DNA of 48,376 nt from Pseudomonadota bacterium (GTDB taxonomy: Bacteria > Desulfobacterota > S145-22): positions 1 to 48,376 of the forward strand of contig WGDA01000129.1 in assembly GCA_015493505.1 (NCBI GenBank), written 5' to 3'. Both the position numbers and the translations under genes were made by a program. The notes below the pieces were generated by a model. The model had not been told where the DNA came from, did no database searches, and was given only the letters and a program-made list of their open reading frames with translations. This document shows positions 33,556-42,482 of the stretch, piece by piece. Every line of letters begins with the position of its first letter. Positions within the stretch are counted from its first letter, which is position 1.

Positions 33556-34538
33556 ACAAGGTCTTCATTCAAAACCTTCAGGAAAACCAGAATATCGACA
33601 CCCTGTTTCTCGTGCAGGAAAAACGGCTACTCGAAACGCGAAACGGCAAGCCCTACCTGCGGATTCGCCTTCAGGACAAAACGGGAGAGATCGAAGGGAG
33701 GGTCTGGGAACAGGCGAACGAATACGCCCGGCATTTCAAGGCCAACGATTATGTCCGCGTGAAGGGCCTCATCACCCAGTTTCAGGGAGAGCTTCAGGTC
33801 AACATCTCGTCTATCCACAAGGTCCCCATTGAAAAGGTGAACCCTGCCGATTTTCTTCCCGTGGGGCGGAAAAACACCGAAGAAATGCTCCAAACCCTGA
33901 AAAAGATTATCAGCAGCGTGCAAGACCCGGATTACAAGGCGCTTTTGAACGCCTTTTTTGAGGACGAGGCATTCGTTAAACAGTTTGTCCGCTCACCCGC
34001 CGCCAAATCAATGCACCACGCCTGGATCGGGGGCCTTCTGGAGCACTCCGTTTCCCTGGCCCGCGTCGCCGACTGGGTCGCGAGATACTACAACAAGGAA
34101 GGGCTTCCCATAAACCGGGACCTTCTTGTGACGGGCGCCATCCTCCACGACGTAGGGAAGACCCTGGAACTCGCCAGCATGCCGTCTTTTGAATACACCA
34201 CCAGCGGGAAACTGATCGGCCACCTGGTCATGGGATCGGAAATGATAGGGAAAAAGGCAGCGGCCATTCAGGGGTTCCCGGAGAAGAAACTTCTGCAGAT
34301 GCAACACCTCATCCTCAGCCACCATGGAGATTACGCCTTTGGCTCTCCCAAACTCCCCATGACCCTGGAGGCCATCGCCCTGCATTTTATCGACAATCTG
34401 GACGCCAAGCTCATTGGCGTGTATAACCATCTTCGGAAACACGCCAGCGACGAAACGGACTGGTCACCCTTCCACCGCATTTACGGGCAGATGTTCTATG
34501 GGCCGGAAATCATTTCAGGCCTGGACGACGAAAATTAA
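33552..34538 (+). CDS. YhaM-like 3'-5' exoribonuclease (OB-fold + HD)
   Basis: 328 residues. N-terminal OB fold (YLRIRLQDKTGEIEGRVWE near 36; VRVKGLITQFQGELQV), then an HD domain with HHAWIGGLLEHSVSLA near 155, LHDVGKTLE near 200, ILSHHGD near 255 and LHFIDNLDAKL near 278. Architecture and length match YhaM (B. subtilis), which degrades RNA and DNA from the 3' end. AAAGGA precedes the ATG. Confidence 0.9.
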   Translation: MNKVFIQNLQENQNIDTLFLVQEKRLLETRNGKPYLRIRLQDKTGEIEGRVWEQANEYARHFKANDYVRVKGLITQFQGELQVNISSIHKVPIEKVNPADFLPVGRKNTEEMLQTLKKIISSVQDPDYKALLNAFFEDEAFVKQFVRSPAAKSMHHAWIGGLLEHSVSLARVADWVARYYNKEGLPINRDLLVTGAILHDVGKTLELASMPSFEYTTSGKLIGHLVMGSEMIGKKAAAIQGFPEKKLLQMQHLILSHHGDYAFGSPKLPMTLEAIALHFIDNLDAKLIGVYNHLRKHASDETDWSPFHRIYGQMFYGPEIISGLDDEN

Positions 34539-34559
34539 GCTTCCACCCCTGACACCGCC

Positions 34560-35588
34560 ATGATGTTTAAAAAGCTCCCCGCCTACATCCGATCCAGAAT
34601 CATCACCCACTTGGGCCTGGCGCTTCTTCTCCTCTTCATCCTGCTGGCGGCCGGGACCATCGGCTACAGAATCATCGAGAAATGGGACTGGCTGGATTGC
34701 CTTTACATGACCATCATTACCACGTCCACTGTGGGATACAGGGAGATTGGCCCCCTAAGCCATGCGGGAAAGCTCTTTACCATGGGACTCATCCTCTACA
34801 GCGTCGTCATGGTGGCCTTTATCGTGGGATATTTCACCAAACATCTCGTAGAATCGGAGATCTTTCTCTTTTTCGGGAGGAAAAAATTGGAAAAACATAT
34901 TCAAAACCTGAAAGACCATGTCATCATCTGCGGGTATGGTCGCATTGGCAGCTTTATCTGCCACGAGCTTCACCAGGCGGGCATGCCTTTTGTCATCGTG
35001 GAGAATAACGAGGAGGTTCTCCCCGAAATCGAGTCCCACGCCTACCTCTTTCTACGAGGTGACGCCACGAACGACGACACGCTGATTCGCGCGGGCATCC
35101 GCCGGGCGAAGGCCCTGGTCGCCTCGGTGGAGACAGACGCGGACAACCTGTTCATTACCCTGACGGCGCGGGGGCTCAATCCCGACCTTTTTATCCTTTC
35201 CCGCGCGGGGGATGAATCCACGGAGAAAAAGCTCCTTCTCGCCGGAGCTACCAAGGTCGTTTCCCCCTACAAAATGGGGGCGCTGCGCATGGCCAATATC
35301 ATCCTCCGGCCCGCGGTAGTCGATTTCGCCGAGACAGTTTTTCAGAAACGGGGATTAAATCTCCGGATCGAGGAATTTCTGCTGACTTCACGCTCGTCCC
35401 TCACGGGAAAAACCCTGAAAGAATCGAAGCTGCGCGAGCGGTTCGGGGTGATTGTCGTCGCCATGAAACGCCCGACGGAAGCCATGCTTTTCAACCCCTC
35501 GCCGGAGGAAACCCTTCACGCGGGAGACACCCTCGTTGTCCTCGGAGAGCCCAAACACCTTGAAACCCTTGAGCAAATCATCAAGTAA
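34560..35588 (+). CDS. Potassium channel with TrkA-N (RCK) domains
   Basis: 342 residues. Two transmembrane helices (about 17-35 and 76-98) flank a pore loop TIITTSTVGYREIG near residue 58; the selectivity filter is TVGYRE rather than TVGYGD/E. The TrkA-N domain follows (HVIICGYGRIGSFICHEL near 121, and GDATNDDTLIRAGIRRA near 165), then a TrkA-C domain from about 260. Cytosolic RCK domains gate the pore by ligands. A kup transporter lies later in the window. Confidence 0.92.
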   Translation: MMFKKLPAYIRSRIITHLGLALLLLFILLAAGTIGYRIIEKWDWLDCLYMTIITTSTVGYREIGPLSHAGKLFTMGLILYSVVMVAFIVGYFTKHLVESEIFLFFGRKKLEKHIQNLKDHVIICGYGRIGSFICHELHQAGMPFVIVENNEEVLPEIESHAYLFLRGDATNDDTLIRAGIRRAKALVASVETDADNLFITLTARGLNPDLFILSRAGDESTEKKLLLAGATKVVSPYKMGALRMANIILRPAVVDFAETVFQKRGLNLRIEEFLLTSRSSLTGKTLKESKLRERFGVIVVAMKRPTEAMLFNPSPEETLHAGDTLVVLGEPKHLETLEQIIK

Positions 35589-35605
35589 CCCAAAGGAGAA
35601 CGCCC

Positions 35606-36388
35606 ATGAACCAAGGACCCTTTATCAACGCCCCCTTCAACCTGCTTTACGAACGCCTCGAGGAGCTTCGAGAAAAAACCCTCATGCCGGAAATCTATTT
35701 CGACGGCAACACGCTGGACACGCGGGCGCTGAAGGAGTACAAAGCCGTCGCCGCGTGGCTGGAAAAGCATCATGTCCCCTGCACCTTTCACGCGCCGTTC
35801 GAGGACATTCGTCCCGCCTCTTTCGACGACAAAATCAGGGAAATCAGCATGAAGCGCCTCCTCGACACGTGCCGCCTGGCGGCGCTTTTCCACCCGGAAT
35901 CCATTGTCTGCCACACGGGCTACTGGAAATGGATCCATTATGAGAAGATAGAAGCGTGGCTCGCCCGTTCCGTCGAAAGCTGGACTGCCGTCTGCGATGC
36001 GGCACTGAAAAACGGCACCCGGATTCTGCTGGAAAACATCTTTGACGATTCCCCGGAGGTCCTGGCGCGGCTGGTTGAGACAATCGGCCCCGAAAAGGTC
36101 GGCATCTGTCTGGATATCGGCCATCTTACCATCTTCACCCAGTGCCCCCTGACGGAATGGCTCGATACCCTCGGCCCCTACATCGAGGAGCTGCACCTCC
36201 ACGACAATCACGGCATTTTCGATGACCATCTGGTCATGGGACGGGGGTCCATTGATTTTGAGCCGCTGTTTCAGTATATCAGAGACCATGAACTGCGCCC
36301 CATCTACACCCTGGAGCAGCACAGGGAAGAAGATATCCTGCCGAACCTCCAGGCGCTGCGGGCTTTCAGGGAGAAATATGGCATATGA
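35606..36388 (+). CDS. Sugar phosphate isomerase/epimerase-like TIM-barrel protein
   Basis: 260 residues. AP endonuclease 2/xylose isomerase-like barrel: Glu and His ligands in TFHAPFED near 55, VCHTGYWKW near 105, LLENIFDD near 140, GICLDIGHL near 170, ELHLHDNHG near 200 and YTLEQHRE near 235. The metal-binding set is complete. Members isomerise sugars or related compounds; substrate unknown. AAAGGAG lies nine bases upstream and the stop overlaps the next gene. Confidence 0.85.
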   Translation: MNQGPFINAPFNLLYERLEELREKTLMPEIYFDGNTLDTRALKEYKAVAAWLEKHHVPCTFHAPFEDIRPASFDDKIREISMKRLLDTCRLAALFHPESIVCHTGYWKWIHYEKIEAWLARSVESWTAVCDAALKNGTRILLENIFDDSPEVLARLVETIGPEKVGICLDIGHLTIFTQCPLTEWLDTLGPYIEELHLHDNHGIFDDHLVMGRGSIDFEPLFQYIRDHELRPIYTLEQHREEDILPNLQALRAFREKYGI

Positions 36389-37089
36389 CCCTCTACCCCC
36401 TGATGGCAAACCTTGAAAACCGGCCGGTTCTGATCGTGGGCGGCGGCGGGGTCGCGACGCGCAAGGTTCGCGCCCTGCTCGAAACAGGCGCCCGCGTCAG
36501 GGTCGTCAGCGAGCGGTTCTCGCCCGAACTGGGCGCGCTGAGCGCTAAAGGTGTGATCACCACCGTCACACGCCCTTACGAACCTGAGGATCTGAGTGAC
36601 TGCGCCCTCGTGTTCGCCGCCACCGACGACCCGCAACTGAACGACGAGATTTCCGACCGCGCCATGGCACGGGGGATCCCCGTGAACAACATCACGAACC
36701 CGGAAAAATGCACCTTTTTCGTGCCCTCGCGGGTCACCCGGGGCGACCTGATTCTCGCCATTTCAACCTCCGGAAAAAGCCCCGCCACCGCCAAATGGCT
36801 TCGGCAACGGCTGGAACGGGAGTTTGGGCCGGAGTACGAAACCCTCATCAAATGGATGGGGGTACTGAGGGACGCGCTGGAACGTGACGGCATCGCGCCC
36901 GCCCGAATCAGCCGGGTGAGCGAACACCTCCTGAATGATGGCATTCTGGAGAAACTGAAACGAAAAGACACGTCAGGCATCCGTGACGCCCTCGAAAGAG
37001 CCTTTCGCGCTGGGCTGAACTCGCCCGCCCCCCAACCCGTCATCTCGCGCCTCGGAGCGTTTGAGGAGGAGACATGTATCGATATCTGA
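36385..37089 (+). CDS. Precorrin-2 dehydrogenase / sirohydrochlorin ferrochelatase (Met8/CysG-N type)
   Basis: 234 residues. NAD-binding IVGGGGVATRKVRALLETGA near 17, FAATDDPQLNDEI near 75, VNNITNPEKCTFFVPS near 95, and STSGKSPATAKWLRQRLE near 130 match the CysG N-terminal domain. It oxidises precorrin-2 and may insert iron to make siroheme, the cofactor of sulfite and nitrite reductases. It overlaps CcsA by 16 bases and hemA follows, a tetrapyrrole cluster. Confidence 0.92.
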   Translation: MTLYPLMANLENRPVLIVGGGGVATRKVRALLETGARVRVVSERFSPELGALSAKGVITTVTRPYEPEDLSDCALVFAATDDPQLNDEISDRAMARGIPVNNITNPEKCTFFVPSRVTRGDLILAISTSGKSPATAKWLRQRLEREFGPEYETLIKWMGVLRDALERDGIAPARISRVSEHLLNDGILEKLKRKDTSGIRDALERAFRAGLNSPAPQPVISRLGAFEEETCIDI

Positions 37090-37898
37090 TTCTCCTAACA
37101 TTCACCCTATATTTCGGGAGCATGCTTCTCGCGTTTTTCTACCTCTCCCGGCCTGGGGAACGAGCGATTCAGTGGGCCACCTATCTTCTCGGCGCGGGTT
37201 TTCTGGCGCATACGGTGATGCTGGGGCTCCGGTTCTATCAGTCCGGGCACTTTCCCATCACCAACCTCCATGAATCCCTCTCCTTTTTCGCGTGGTGCGT
37301 GGCGCTGATTATTCTCGTCGTGCACAAACGCTTTGGGATCTCGGTCATGTTCTCGTTCGCCACGCCCCTCGTTGTCCTGTTTCTCGCTCTCAGCCTGACG
37401 ACCGGTTCGCGGCTGTTGCCCCTGCCTCCAATTCTCAAGAGTTACTGGCTCCCGATTCACGTGATTCTGGCGTTCCTCGGAGACGCCATCTTCGCCCTGA
37501 CATTTTGCGTCAGCATCATGTACCTCATTCAGGAGCGGCACATTAAAAAGAAGAAGATGGGAAAGTTGATGCGGCTGCTGCCTTCCCTTTCCCTGCTCGA
37601 CCAGCTCAATTACCGCCTGCTGTCCATCGGCTTCCCTCTCCTAACCCTGGGAATCATCACCGGCTCCATCTGGGCGGAATACGCCTGGGGTTCCTACTGG
37701 AGCTGGGACCCGAAAGAGACCTGGTCGCTCATTACCTGGCTCGTCTTCGCGGCGCTCCTCCACCAACGGCTGACGGTGGGCTGGCGCGGGAAAAAGGCGG
37801 CATGGGTGGCCATCGTGGGGTTCGGGCTGGTCCTCTTTACCTTTCTGGGGGTTAACCTGCTTCTTTCCGGACTTCACAGCTACGGACGCTGGTCATGA
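37074..37898 (+). CDS. CcsA/HemX-type cytochrome c assembly protein
   Basis: 274 residues with about eight transmembrane segments. The tryptophan-rich heme motif WGSYWSWDPKETWSLITW lies near residue 205, and conserved His are in LHESLSFFAW (about 67), LPIHVILAF (about 127) and LHSYGRWS at the end. The family delivers heme for cytochrome c maturation or, as HemX, affects HemA. Position directly before hemA is the hemX position. GAGGAGGAG precedes the ATG. Confidence 0.9.
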   Translation: MYRYLILLTFTLYFGSMLLAFFYLSRPGERAIQWATYLLGAGFLAHTVMLGLRFYQSGHFPITNLHESLSFFAWCVALIILVVHKRFGISVMFSFATPLVVLFLALSLTTGSRLLPLPPILKSYWLPIHVILAFLGDAIFALTFCVSIMYLIQERHIKKKKMGKLMRLLPSLSLLDQLNYRLLSIGFPLLTLGIITGSIWAEYAWGSYWSWDPKETWSLITWLVFAALLHQRLTVGWRGKKAAWVAIVGFGLVLFTFLGVNLLLSGLHSYGRWS

Positions 37899-39199
37899 GG
37901 GATCTCATTACAGTCGTCGGCATGAACCATAAGACAGCCCCCGTGGAGCTGCGGGAAAAGCTCTCATTCCAGGAAAGCCAGCTCCCTCTCTCCTTCGAAA
38001 AGATCCGTGAAATCAACGGAATCAAGGAAAGCGCCATTCTCTCCACCTGCAACCGGGTGGAGGTTTACAGCGTCTTCAAGGCGCAAACTTCGAACATGGA
38101 AGACATCTGCGCCTTCCTGTCCAATTTTCACAACGTTCCTCTTGAAGCCTTCAAACCGTGCATCTACGAGTTCTCTGACGATCGGGCGGTACGCCATATC
38201 TTCCGGGTTGCCTCCAGCCTGGACTCCATGGTCGTTGGGGAGCCACAGATCCTTGGCCAGTTCAAGGACGCCTACGGTTTCGCCGCCCAGCACAAGGCCA
38301 CGGGGATCATTCTCAACCGCCTGTTTCACAAGGCCTTCTCCGTGGCGAAACGGGTCCGGACCGAAACGAGAATCGCCAATTCCGCTGTTTCTATCAGCTT
38401 TGCCGCCGTGGAGCTGGCAAAAAAGATTTTCGACGACCTGTCAGCCTGCCGGGTGTTGCTGATCGGAGCGGGAGAAATGTGTGAATTGGCGGCGAAACAC
38501 TTCATAAACGCGGGTATCTACGAAATCTATGTGACGAACCGGACCTTCAGCCGCGCCATCACCCTCGCGGAGGATTTTGGGGGAGAAGCGGTCCCTTTTG
38601 AAGATTACGGGCACCTGTTTGAAAAGGTCGACATCATTCTCTCTTCCACCGGCGCGCCGGAACCCATCGTGACGGCGGACATCGTCGCACGCGCCATGAA
38701 AAGGCGGAAAAACCGCCCCATGTTCTTTATCGATATCGCCGTTCCCCGAGATATCGACGAGAAGGTCCACGACCTTTCCAACGTGTACCTGTACGACATC
38801 GACGACCTCAAAGAGGTGGTCACATCCAACCAGCAGGAGCGCGAGAAAGAGGCGAAAAAGGCGGAAAAAATTATCGAAGAGGAGGTGGCGCACTTCATCC
38901 AGTGGATGGACAACCTGGAGGTGGTGCCCACCATTCGCCAATTGAGGGAGCATGCCGATCATATCAGAAAAGCGGAGCTGCAAAAAACCCTGACGAAGAT
39001 GAAAAACCTTTCGGACAAGGATCGGCAGGCCATTGAACGGCTGACCCAATCCATTGTCAACAAGCTCTTGCATGGGCCCTCCGTCCTGCTGAAACAGACG
39101 GAAAAGAACGGGACTGGCAGCCCCGCCGTGGACCTCGTCCGCAAGATGTTTCAACTGGACGGCCCCGAGGGCAGAAGGGATTCATCCTCGCGCGAGTAA
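37895..39199 (+). CDS. hemA: Glutamyl-tRNA reductase
   Basis: 434 residues. GMNHKTAPVELREKLSF near residue 7, catalytic Cys in LSTCNRVEVY near 50, GEPQILGQFKDAY near 114, NADPH-binding VLLIGAGEMCELA near 188, and a C-terminal dimerisation domain. It is the first committed step of the C5 pathway to tetrapyrroles. The start overlaps ccsA by four bases. No hemC follows; an MFS gene does. Confidence 0.96.
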   Translation: MRDLITVVGMNHKTAPVELREKLSFQESQLPLSFEKIREINGIKESAILSTCNRVEVYSVFKAQTSNMEDICAFLSNFHNVPLEAFKPCIYEFSDDRAVRHIFRVASSLDSMVVGEPQILGQFKDAYGFAAQHKATGIILNRLFHKAFSVAKRVRTETRIANSAVSISFAAVELAKKIFDDLSACRVLLIGAGEMCELAAKHFINAGIYEIYVTNRTFSRAITLAEDFGGEAVPFEDYGHLFEKVDIILSSTGAPEPIVTADIVARAMKRRKNRPMFFIDIAVPRDIDEKVHDLSNVYLYDIDDLKEVVTSNQQEREKEAKKAEKIIEEEVAHFIQWMDNLEVVPTIRQLREHADHIRKAELQKTLTKMKNLSDKDRQAIERLTQSIVNKLLHGPSVLLKQTEKNGTGSPAVDLVRKMFQLDGPEGRRDSSSRE

Positions 39200-39224
39200 C
39201 CTTTAGCCTCTCCCGGGAGTCCGC

Positions 39225-40433
39225 GTGAAAAAATCCCGGAAAATCATCGAATTTCTCGGTCTCAGGCGCTCTATTTCGGCGCTTCTTGTCATGGTTATCC
39301 TGGTGGGCCTGGGAGAGAAAATGGCCGAAAGGTTCCTCCCCATCTATCTGATAGCCCTGGGAGGTGGCGCCTACACCATTGGGCTCCTGAATGGGATGGA
39401 CAACCTGCTGGGCGCCCTGTACGCCTTTCCCGGCGGATACCTGAGCGACCGGTTTGGGTATAAACGCGCGCTCATTATCTTCAATATCATCGCGCTGATC
39501 GGCTATCTCATCGTCATTTTCTCACCGCACTGGATCTCGGTCATCATTGGCGCCGCCTTCTTTCTTTCCTGGACCGCCATTTCACTCCCCGCCAGTATGA
39601 GCCTCGTCTCCAGTGTCCTGCCCATTAACAAACGGACGATGGGTGTCTCCCTCCACTCCCTGGTCAGGCGGGTTCCCATGGCGCTGGGGCCCATTCTCGG
39701 GGGAGGGCTGATCACCCTTTATGGCGTCAAAACAGGCATCCGCCTCGCCTTTGGAATCGCTTTCGCCCTGGGCATTATCTCTCTTATTGTTCAGCAGCTT
39801 TTGATCGAAGACGATCACCCATCGGAGAGGGCCGAGATCAGCCCCATCAAGATGTTCCCCCTGATGAACGCCCCGCTGAAAACCCTGCTTCTGTCGGACA
39901 TTCTCGTCCGGTTCTGTGAACAGATTCCCTACGCCTTCGTCGTAGTTTGGTGCCTGAAAAACGTGGGAATCAGTGCCGTGAATTTCGGGTTTCTCACAGC
40001 CATCGAGATGGTCACGGCCATGCTCATCTATGTCCCCGTCGCCACCTTCGCGGACAGGCACTCGAAAAAGCCCTTCGTGGTTATAACGTTCCTCTTTTTC
40101 AGCGCCTTTCCCCTTATTCTGACCTTTTCCCATACCTTTCCCGCGCTGGTCCTGGCGTTTATCGTCCGAGGGATGAAGGAATTCGGAGAGCCAACCCGCA
40201 AGGCCCTGATCATGGACCTGGCGCCGGAAGGGAAAAAGGCCGGAATCTTCGGCCTCTACTACCTGATACGTGACGCCATCGTCTCGGTCGCCGCCTTTGG
40301 CGGGGCGTTTTTATGGCAGGTCTCCCCACGCGCCAACTTCCTCACGGCCTTCGCGTTTGGTCTGCTGGGGAGTTTTATCTTTTACAGATTCGGCAAAGCA
40401 CCGGAGATGGAACCGGCCAGGGTGTCGCCCTGA
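39225..40433 (+). CDS. Major facilitator superfamily transporter
   Basis: 402 residues from a GTG with GGGAG five bases upstream. Twelve hydrophobic segments in two halves; the loop 2-3 motif GGYLSDRFGYKRAL near residue 67 is the MFS motif A. Substrate unknown. It may be the last gene of the tetrapyrrole operon (25-bp gap) and ends four bases from the convergent persulfide dioxygenase gene. Confidence 0.9.
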   Translation: MKKSRKIIEFLGLRRSISALLVMVILVGLGEKMAERFLPIYLIALGGGAYTIGLLNGMDNLLGALYAFPGGYLSDRFGYKRALIIFNIIALIGYLIVIFSPHWISVIIGAAFFLSWTAISLPASMSLVSSVLPINKRTMGVSLHSLVRRVPMALGPILGGGLITLYGVKTGIRLAFGIAFALGIISLIVQQLLIEDDHPSERAEISPIKMFPLMNAPLKTLLLSDILVRFCEQIPYAFVVVWCLKNVGISAVNFGFLTAIEMVTAMLIYVPVATFADRHSKKPFVVITFLFFSAFPLILTFSHTFPALVLAFIVRGMKEFGEPTRKALIMDLAPEGKKAGIFGLYYLIRDAIVSVAAFGGAFLWQVSPRANFLTAFAFGLLGSFIFYRFGKAPEMEPARVSP

Positions 40434-40436
40434 TGG

Positions 40437-41819
40437 TCAGGCCGTATCGGACCGCTTCATCCAGGCACTCATCCCCCCGATGACACTGTAAACGTTGGTA
40501 TACCCCTTCGATTTCAGGTAAGAAGCGGCAATGTTCGAACGGTAGCCCGATTTACAGATGACGCTGATGTGCGCGTCTCTGTCTTCCGGCAGGTGTTGAA
40601 TCCCTTCTTCTTCCAGCAGGTCATGAATGGGCAGGTGAAGGGCCTGCTCGGTATGCCCTTCCTCCCACTCCTCGCGCGTTCTCACATCAAGAAGGGTATG
40701 GTTGGGGTATTTTCCAAGTATTCGGTGCAAGCCATGGATCGAAATCTGGGGCAAGAACCCAGTCTCTTCTCCCGCCAGGACCCAGTTCATGATCCCGACG
40801 CAATATCCATAGATATTGTCATAGCCCACCCGCCGAAACATGGTGACCGCCTCCCGGGCCTCCGCTTCATCGGTCGCGATCAGGACGAGATGCCTCTCCG
40901 GCTCCACCACGTCCGCCAGCCACGAGGGCGAGGAAGGGGCCATGCCGATATTGATACTTCCCGGGATATGGGCGCCCCCAAAACACGCGGCCTCCCGCAG
41001 GTCGATCAGGGCAAAGTCTTTCTCCATGGCCTTGCGGATATCGGAAACTTCAAGGTGATAAACAGGGTTGAGCCTTTTCAACGATTTCGCTCCTTTCAAA
41101 TTTGTCTCGATGACATGGGTAAAATTCTTCGGGCGTCTTGGAATCGCCTCTTTAATCTCCTTTCTGAAAGAGGTCAGATCAAGCCCGAGGTACGGATTGG
41201 TTTTCCGCTCGTAGCCGAGGGTTGAAGAGAGCTTCGCGCTGATCCCTTTTCCGCATGCGGAACCCGCGCCGTGCGCGGGATAGACCTCCACCTGTTCTTC
41301 AAACCTGCCAAGCTTCTCGTGGAGGCTCCTGTAAAGCGAATCTATCTGTTCCTCAAGCAGTTCCCTGCCCGCCAGGTCGGGACGACCCACGCTTCCCACG
41401 AACAGAAGATCACCAGTCAGCAAAAGCTCGACCATTTCTCCCCGAGACAGGTCGGACACGGCAAGAGAAATGGCATGAGGCGTGTGCCCCGGCGTGGTGA
41501 GCACTTCCACCTTCACGGACCCAAATGAAATTACCTCTCCCTCCCTCAGGAACCGGGCCTGATAGGTTACGGGCGTCCCCTCTCCGATATAAACGGGAGC
41601 GCCCGTTTCGTTCTGAAGCTCCAGGGCCCCCGAAACATGATCGGCGTGAACATGGGTCTCGATGATGCCCACGATCTTCATCTTCTCCGCGCTCGCGGTT
41701 TCCAGGTATTCCTGAATATCCCTTTTGGGATCAATAACCAGGGCCTGGGAAACCCTTGGGCACCCGACCATGTAAGACAGGCATCCCAACCCCTCCACCT
41801 TGAACTGTTTGAAAAACAT
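40437..41819 (-). CDS. Persulfide dioxygenase-like MBL protein fused to two rhodanese domains
   Basis: 460 residues. MBL domain: THVHADHVSG near residue 55, GHTPHAISL near 110, LTGDLLFVGSVGRPDL near 132 and VYPAHGAGSACGKGIS near 178, the ETHE1/BlhR type. Two rhodanese domains follow: the first (about 255-355) lacks the catalytic Cys loop (IATDEAEAREAV), the second has CKSGYRSNIAASYL near 427. It oxidises glutathione or protein persulfide to sulfite and moves sulfane sulfur. AAGGAGGG precedes the ATG. Promoter-like TTGAGG and TACAAT boxes lie upstream. Confidence 0.93.
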   Translation of the reverse strand: MFFKQFKVEGLGCLSYMVGCPRVSQALVIDPKRDIQEYLETASAEKMKIVGIIETHVHADHVSGALELQNETGAPVYIGEGTPVTYQARFLREGEVISFGSVKVEVLTTPGHTPHAISLAVSDLSRGEMVELLLTGDLLFVGSVGRPDLAGRELLEEQIDSLYRSLHEKLGRFEEQVEVYPAHGAGSACGKGISAKLSSTLGYERKTNPYLGLDLTSFRKEIKEAIPRRPKNFTHVIETNLKGAKSLKRLNPVYHLEVSDIRKAMEKDFALIDLREAACFGGAHIPGSINIGMAPSSPSWLADVVEPERHLVLIATDEAEAREAVTMFRRVGYDNIYGYCVGIMNWVLAGEETGFLPQISIHGLHRILGKYPNHTLLDVRTREEWEEGHTEQALHLPIHDLLEEEGIQHLPEDRDAHISVICKSGYRSNIAASYLKSKGYTNVYSVIGGMSAWMKRSDTA

Positions 41820-41857
41820 CCTACCCTCCTTAATTTACAAATCCGACCTGTTGTTTT

Positions 41858-41885
41858 ATTGTAACACGTTCCCTCGCCCCCTCAA
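41858..41885 (-). promoter_or_regulatory. Putative promoter of the persulfide dioxygenase gene
   Basis: Minus strand TTGAGG (41880-41885), 16 bp, TACAAT (41858-41863), about 38 bases before the ATG. Confidence 0.45.
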
Positions 41886-41932
41886 ACATACACTCTCACG
41901 TCCAAACCATATGTGCCCGTTTCCTTTTTTCC

Positions 41933-41961
41933 TTGATTCCTCCGGTGACATGCCTTACAAC
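41933..41961 (+). promoter_or_regulatory. Putative promoter of the DsrE-like gene
   Basis: TTGATT (41933-41938), 17 bp, TACAAC (41956-41961), about 40 bases before the ATG. A longer reading frame would begin with the TTG of this -35 box, which argues for the shorter protein. Confidence 0.4.
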
Positions 41962-42001
41962 CACTGGCGAAGGGCAGCCTTTCACGAAAGGAGGGTTGAA
42001 A

Positions 42002-42448
42002 ATGGCGGAGCTCAAACATCTATTGTTCATGGTGAACAGTGGACCCGACAAGCCTTTTAACCATTATGCCGCCTATGTCGTGGCGTTCGCGGCGAAATAT
42101 ATCGGAAAGATTGAAGATGTGACCATCTATTACGGGGCCTATGGAATTGAGATGACCAGAAAAGGGAAACTCAAAGAATTGGGCATCAACGACGACATCA
42201 AGTCCCTCGTCGCCGGGCAGATCGACGGGTTGAAGCCCGAGGATCTTCCGGACAACCTTGAGGACCTGGGGAGGTTTCTAAGCGAAAAGATGGGAGTCAG
42301 GATTGTTTCCTGCGCCACATTCCATGTGATCGAAGGTGCCGGAAGTGACCTGAACGACAGATCGAATATCGTGGACTTCATCGAGCCGGTGACGATCCCC
42401 GAAGCGGCCAAGATTTTCCTGACGGCGGAAAAGATTTTTGATTATTAA
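42002..42448 (+). CDS. DsrE/DsrF-like family protein
   Basis: 148 residues from ATG 42002, which has AAAGGAGG seven bases upstream. Starts MAELKHLLFMVNSGPDKP with the first strand and the loop of the DsrE fold; a Cys in VRIVSCATFHVIEG near residue 100 sits where sulfur-carrier Cys lie in some DsrE proteins. The family handles persulfide sulfur. Divergent from the persulfide dioxygenase-rhodanese gene across a shared 180-bp region, suggesting a joint sulfur role. Confidence 0.75.
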   Translation: MAELKHLLFMVNSGPDKPFNHYAAYVVAFAAKYIGKIEDVTIYYGAYGIEMTRKGKLKELGINDDIKSLVAGQIDGLKPEDLPDNLEDLGRFLSEKMGVRIVSCATFHVIEGAGSDLNDRSNIVDFIEPVTIPEAAKIFLTAEKIFDY

Positions 42449-42482
42449 CCAGCGCGGGCTGCCCTTCCCTGTCTATCCCTTT

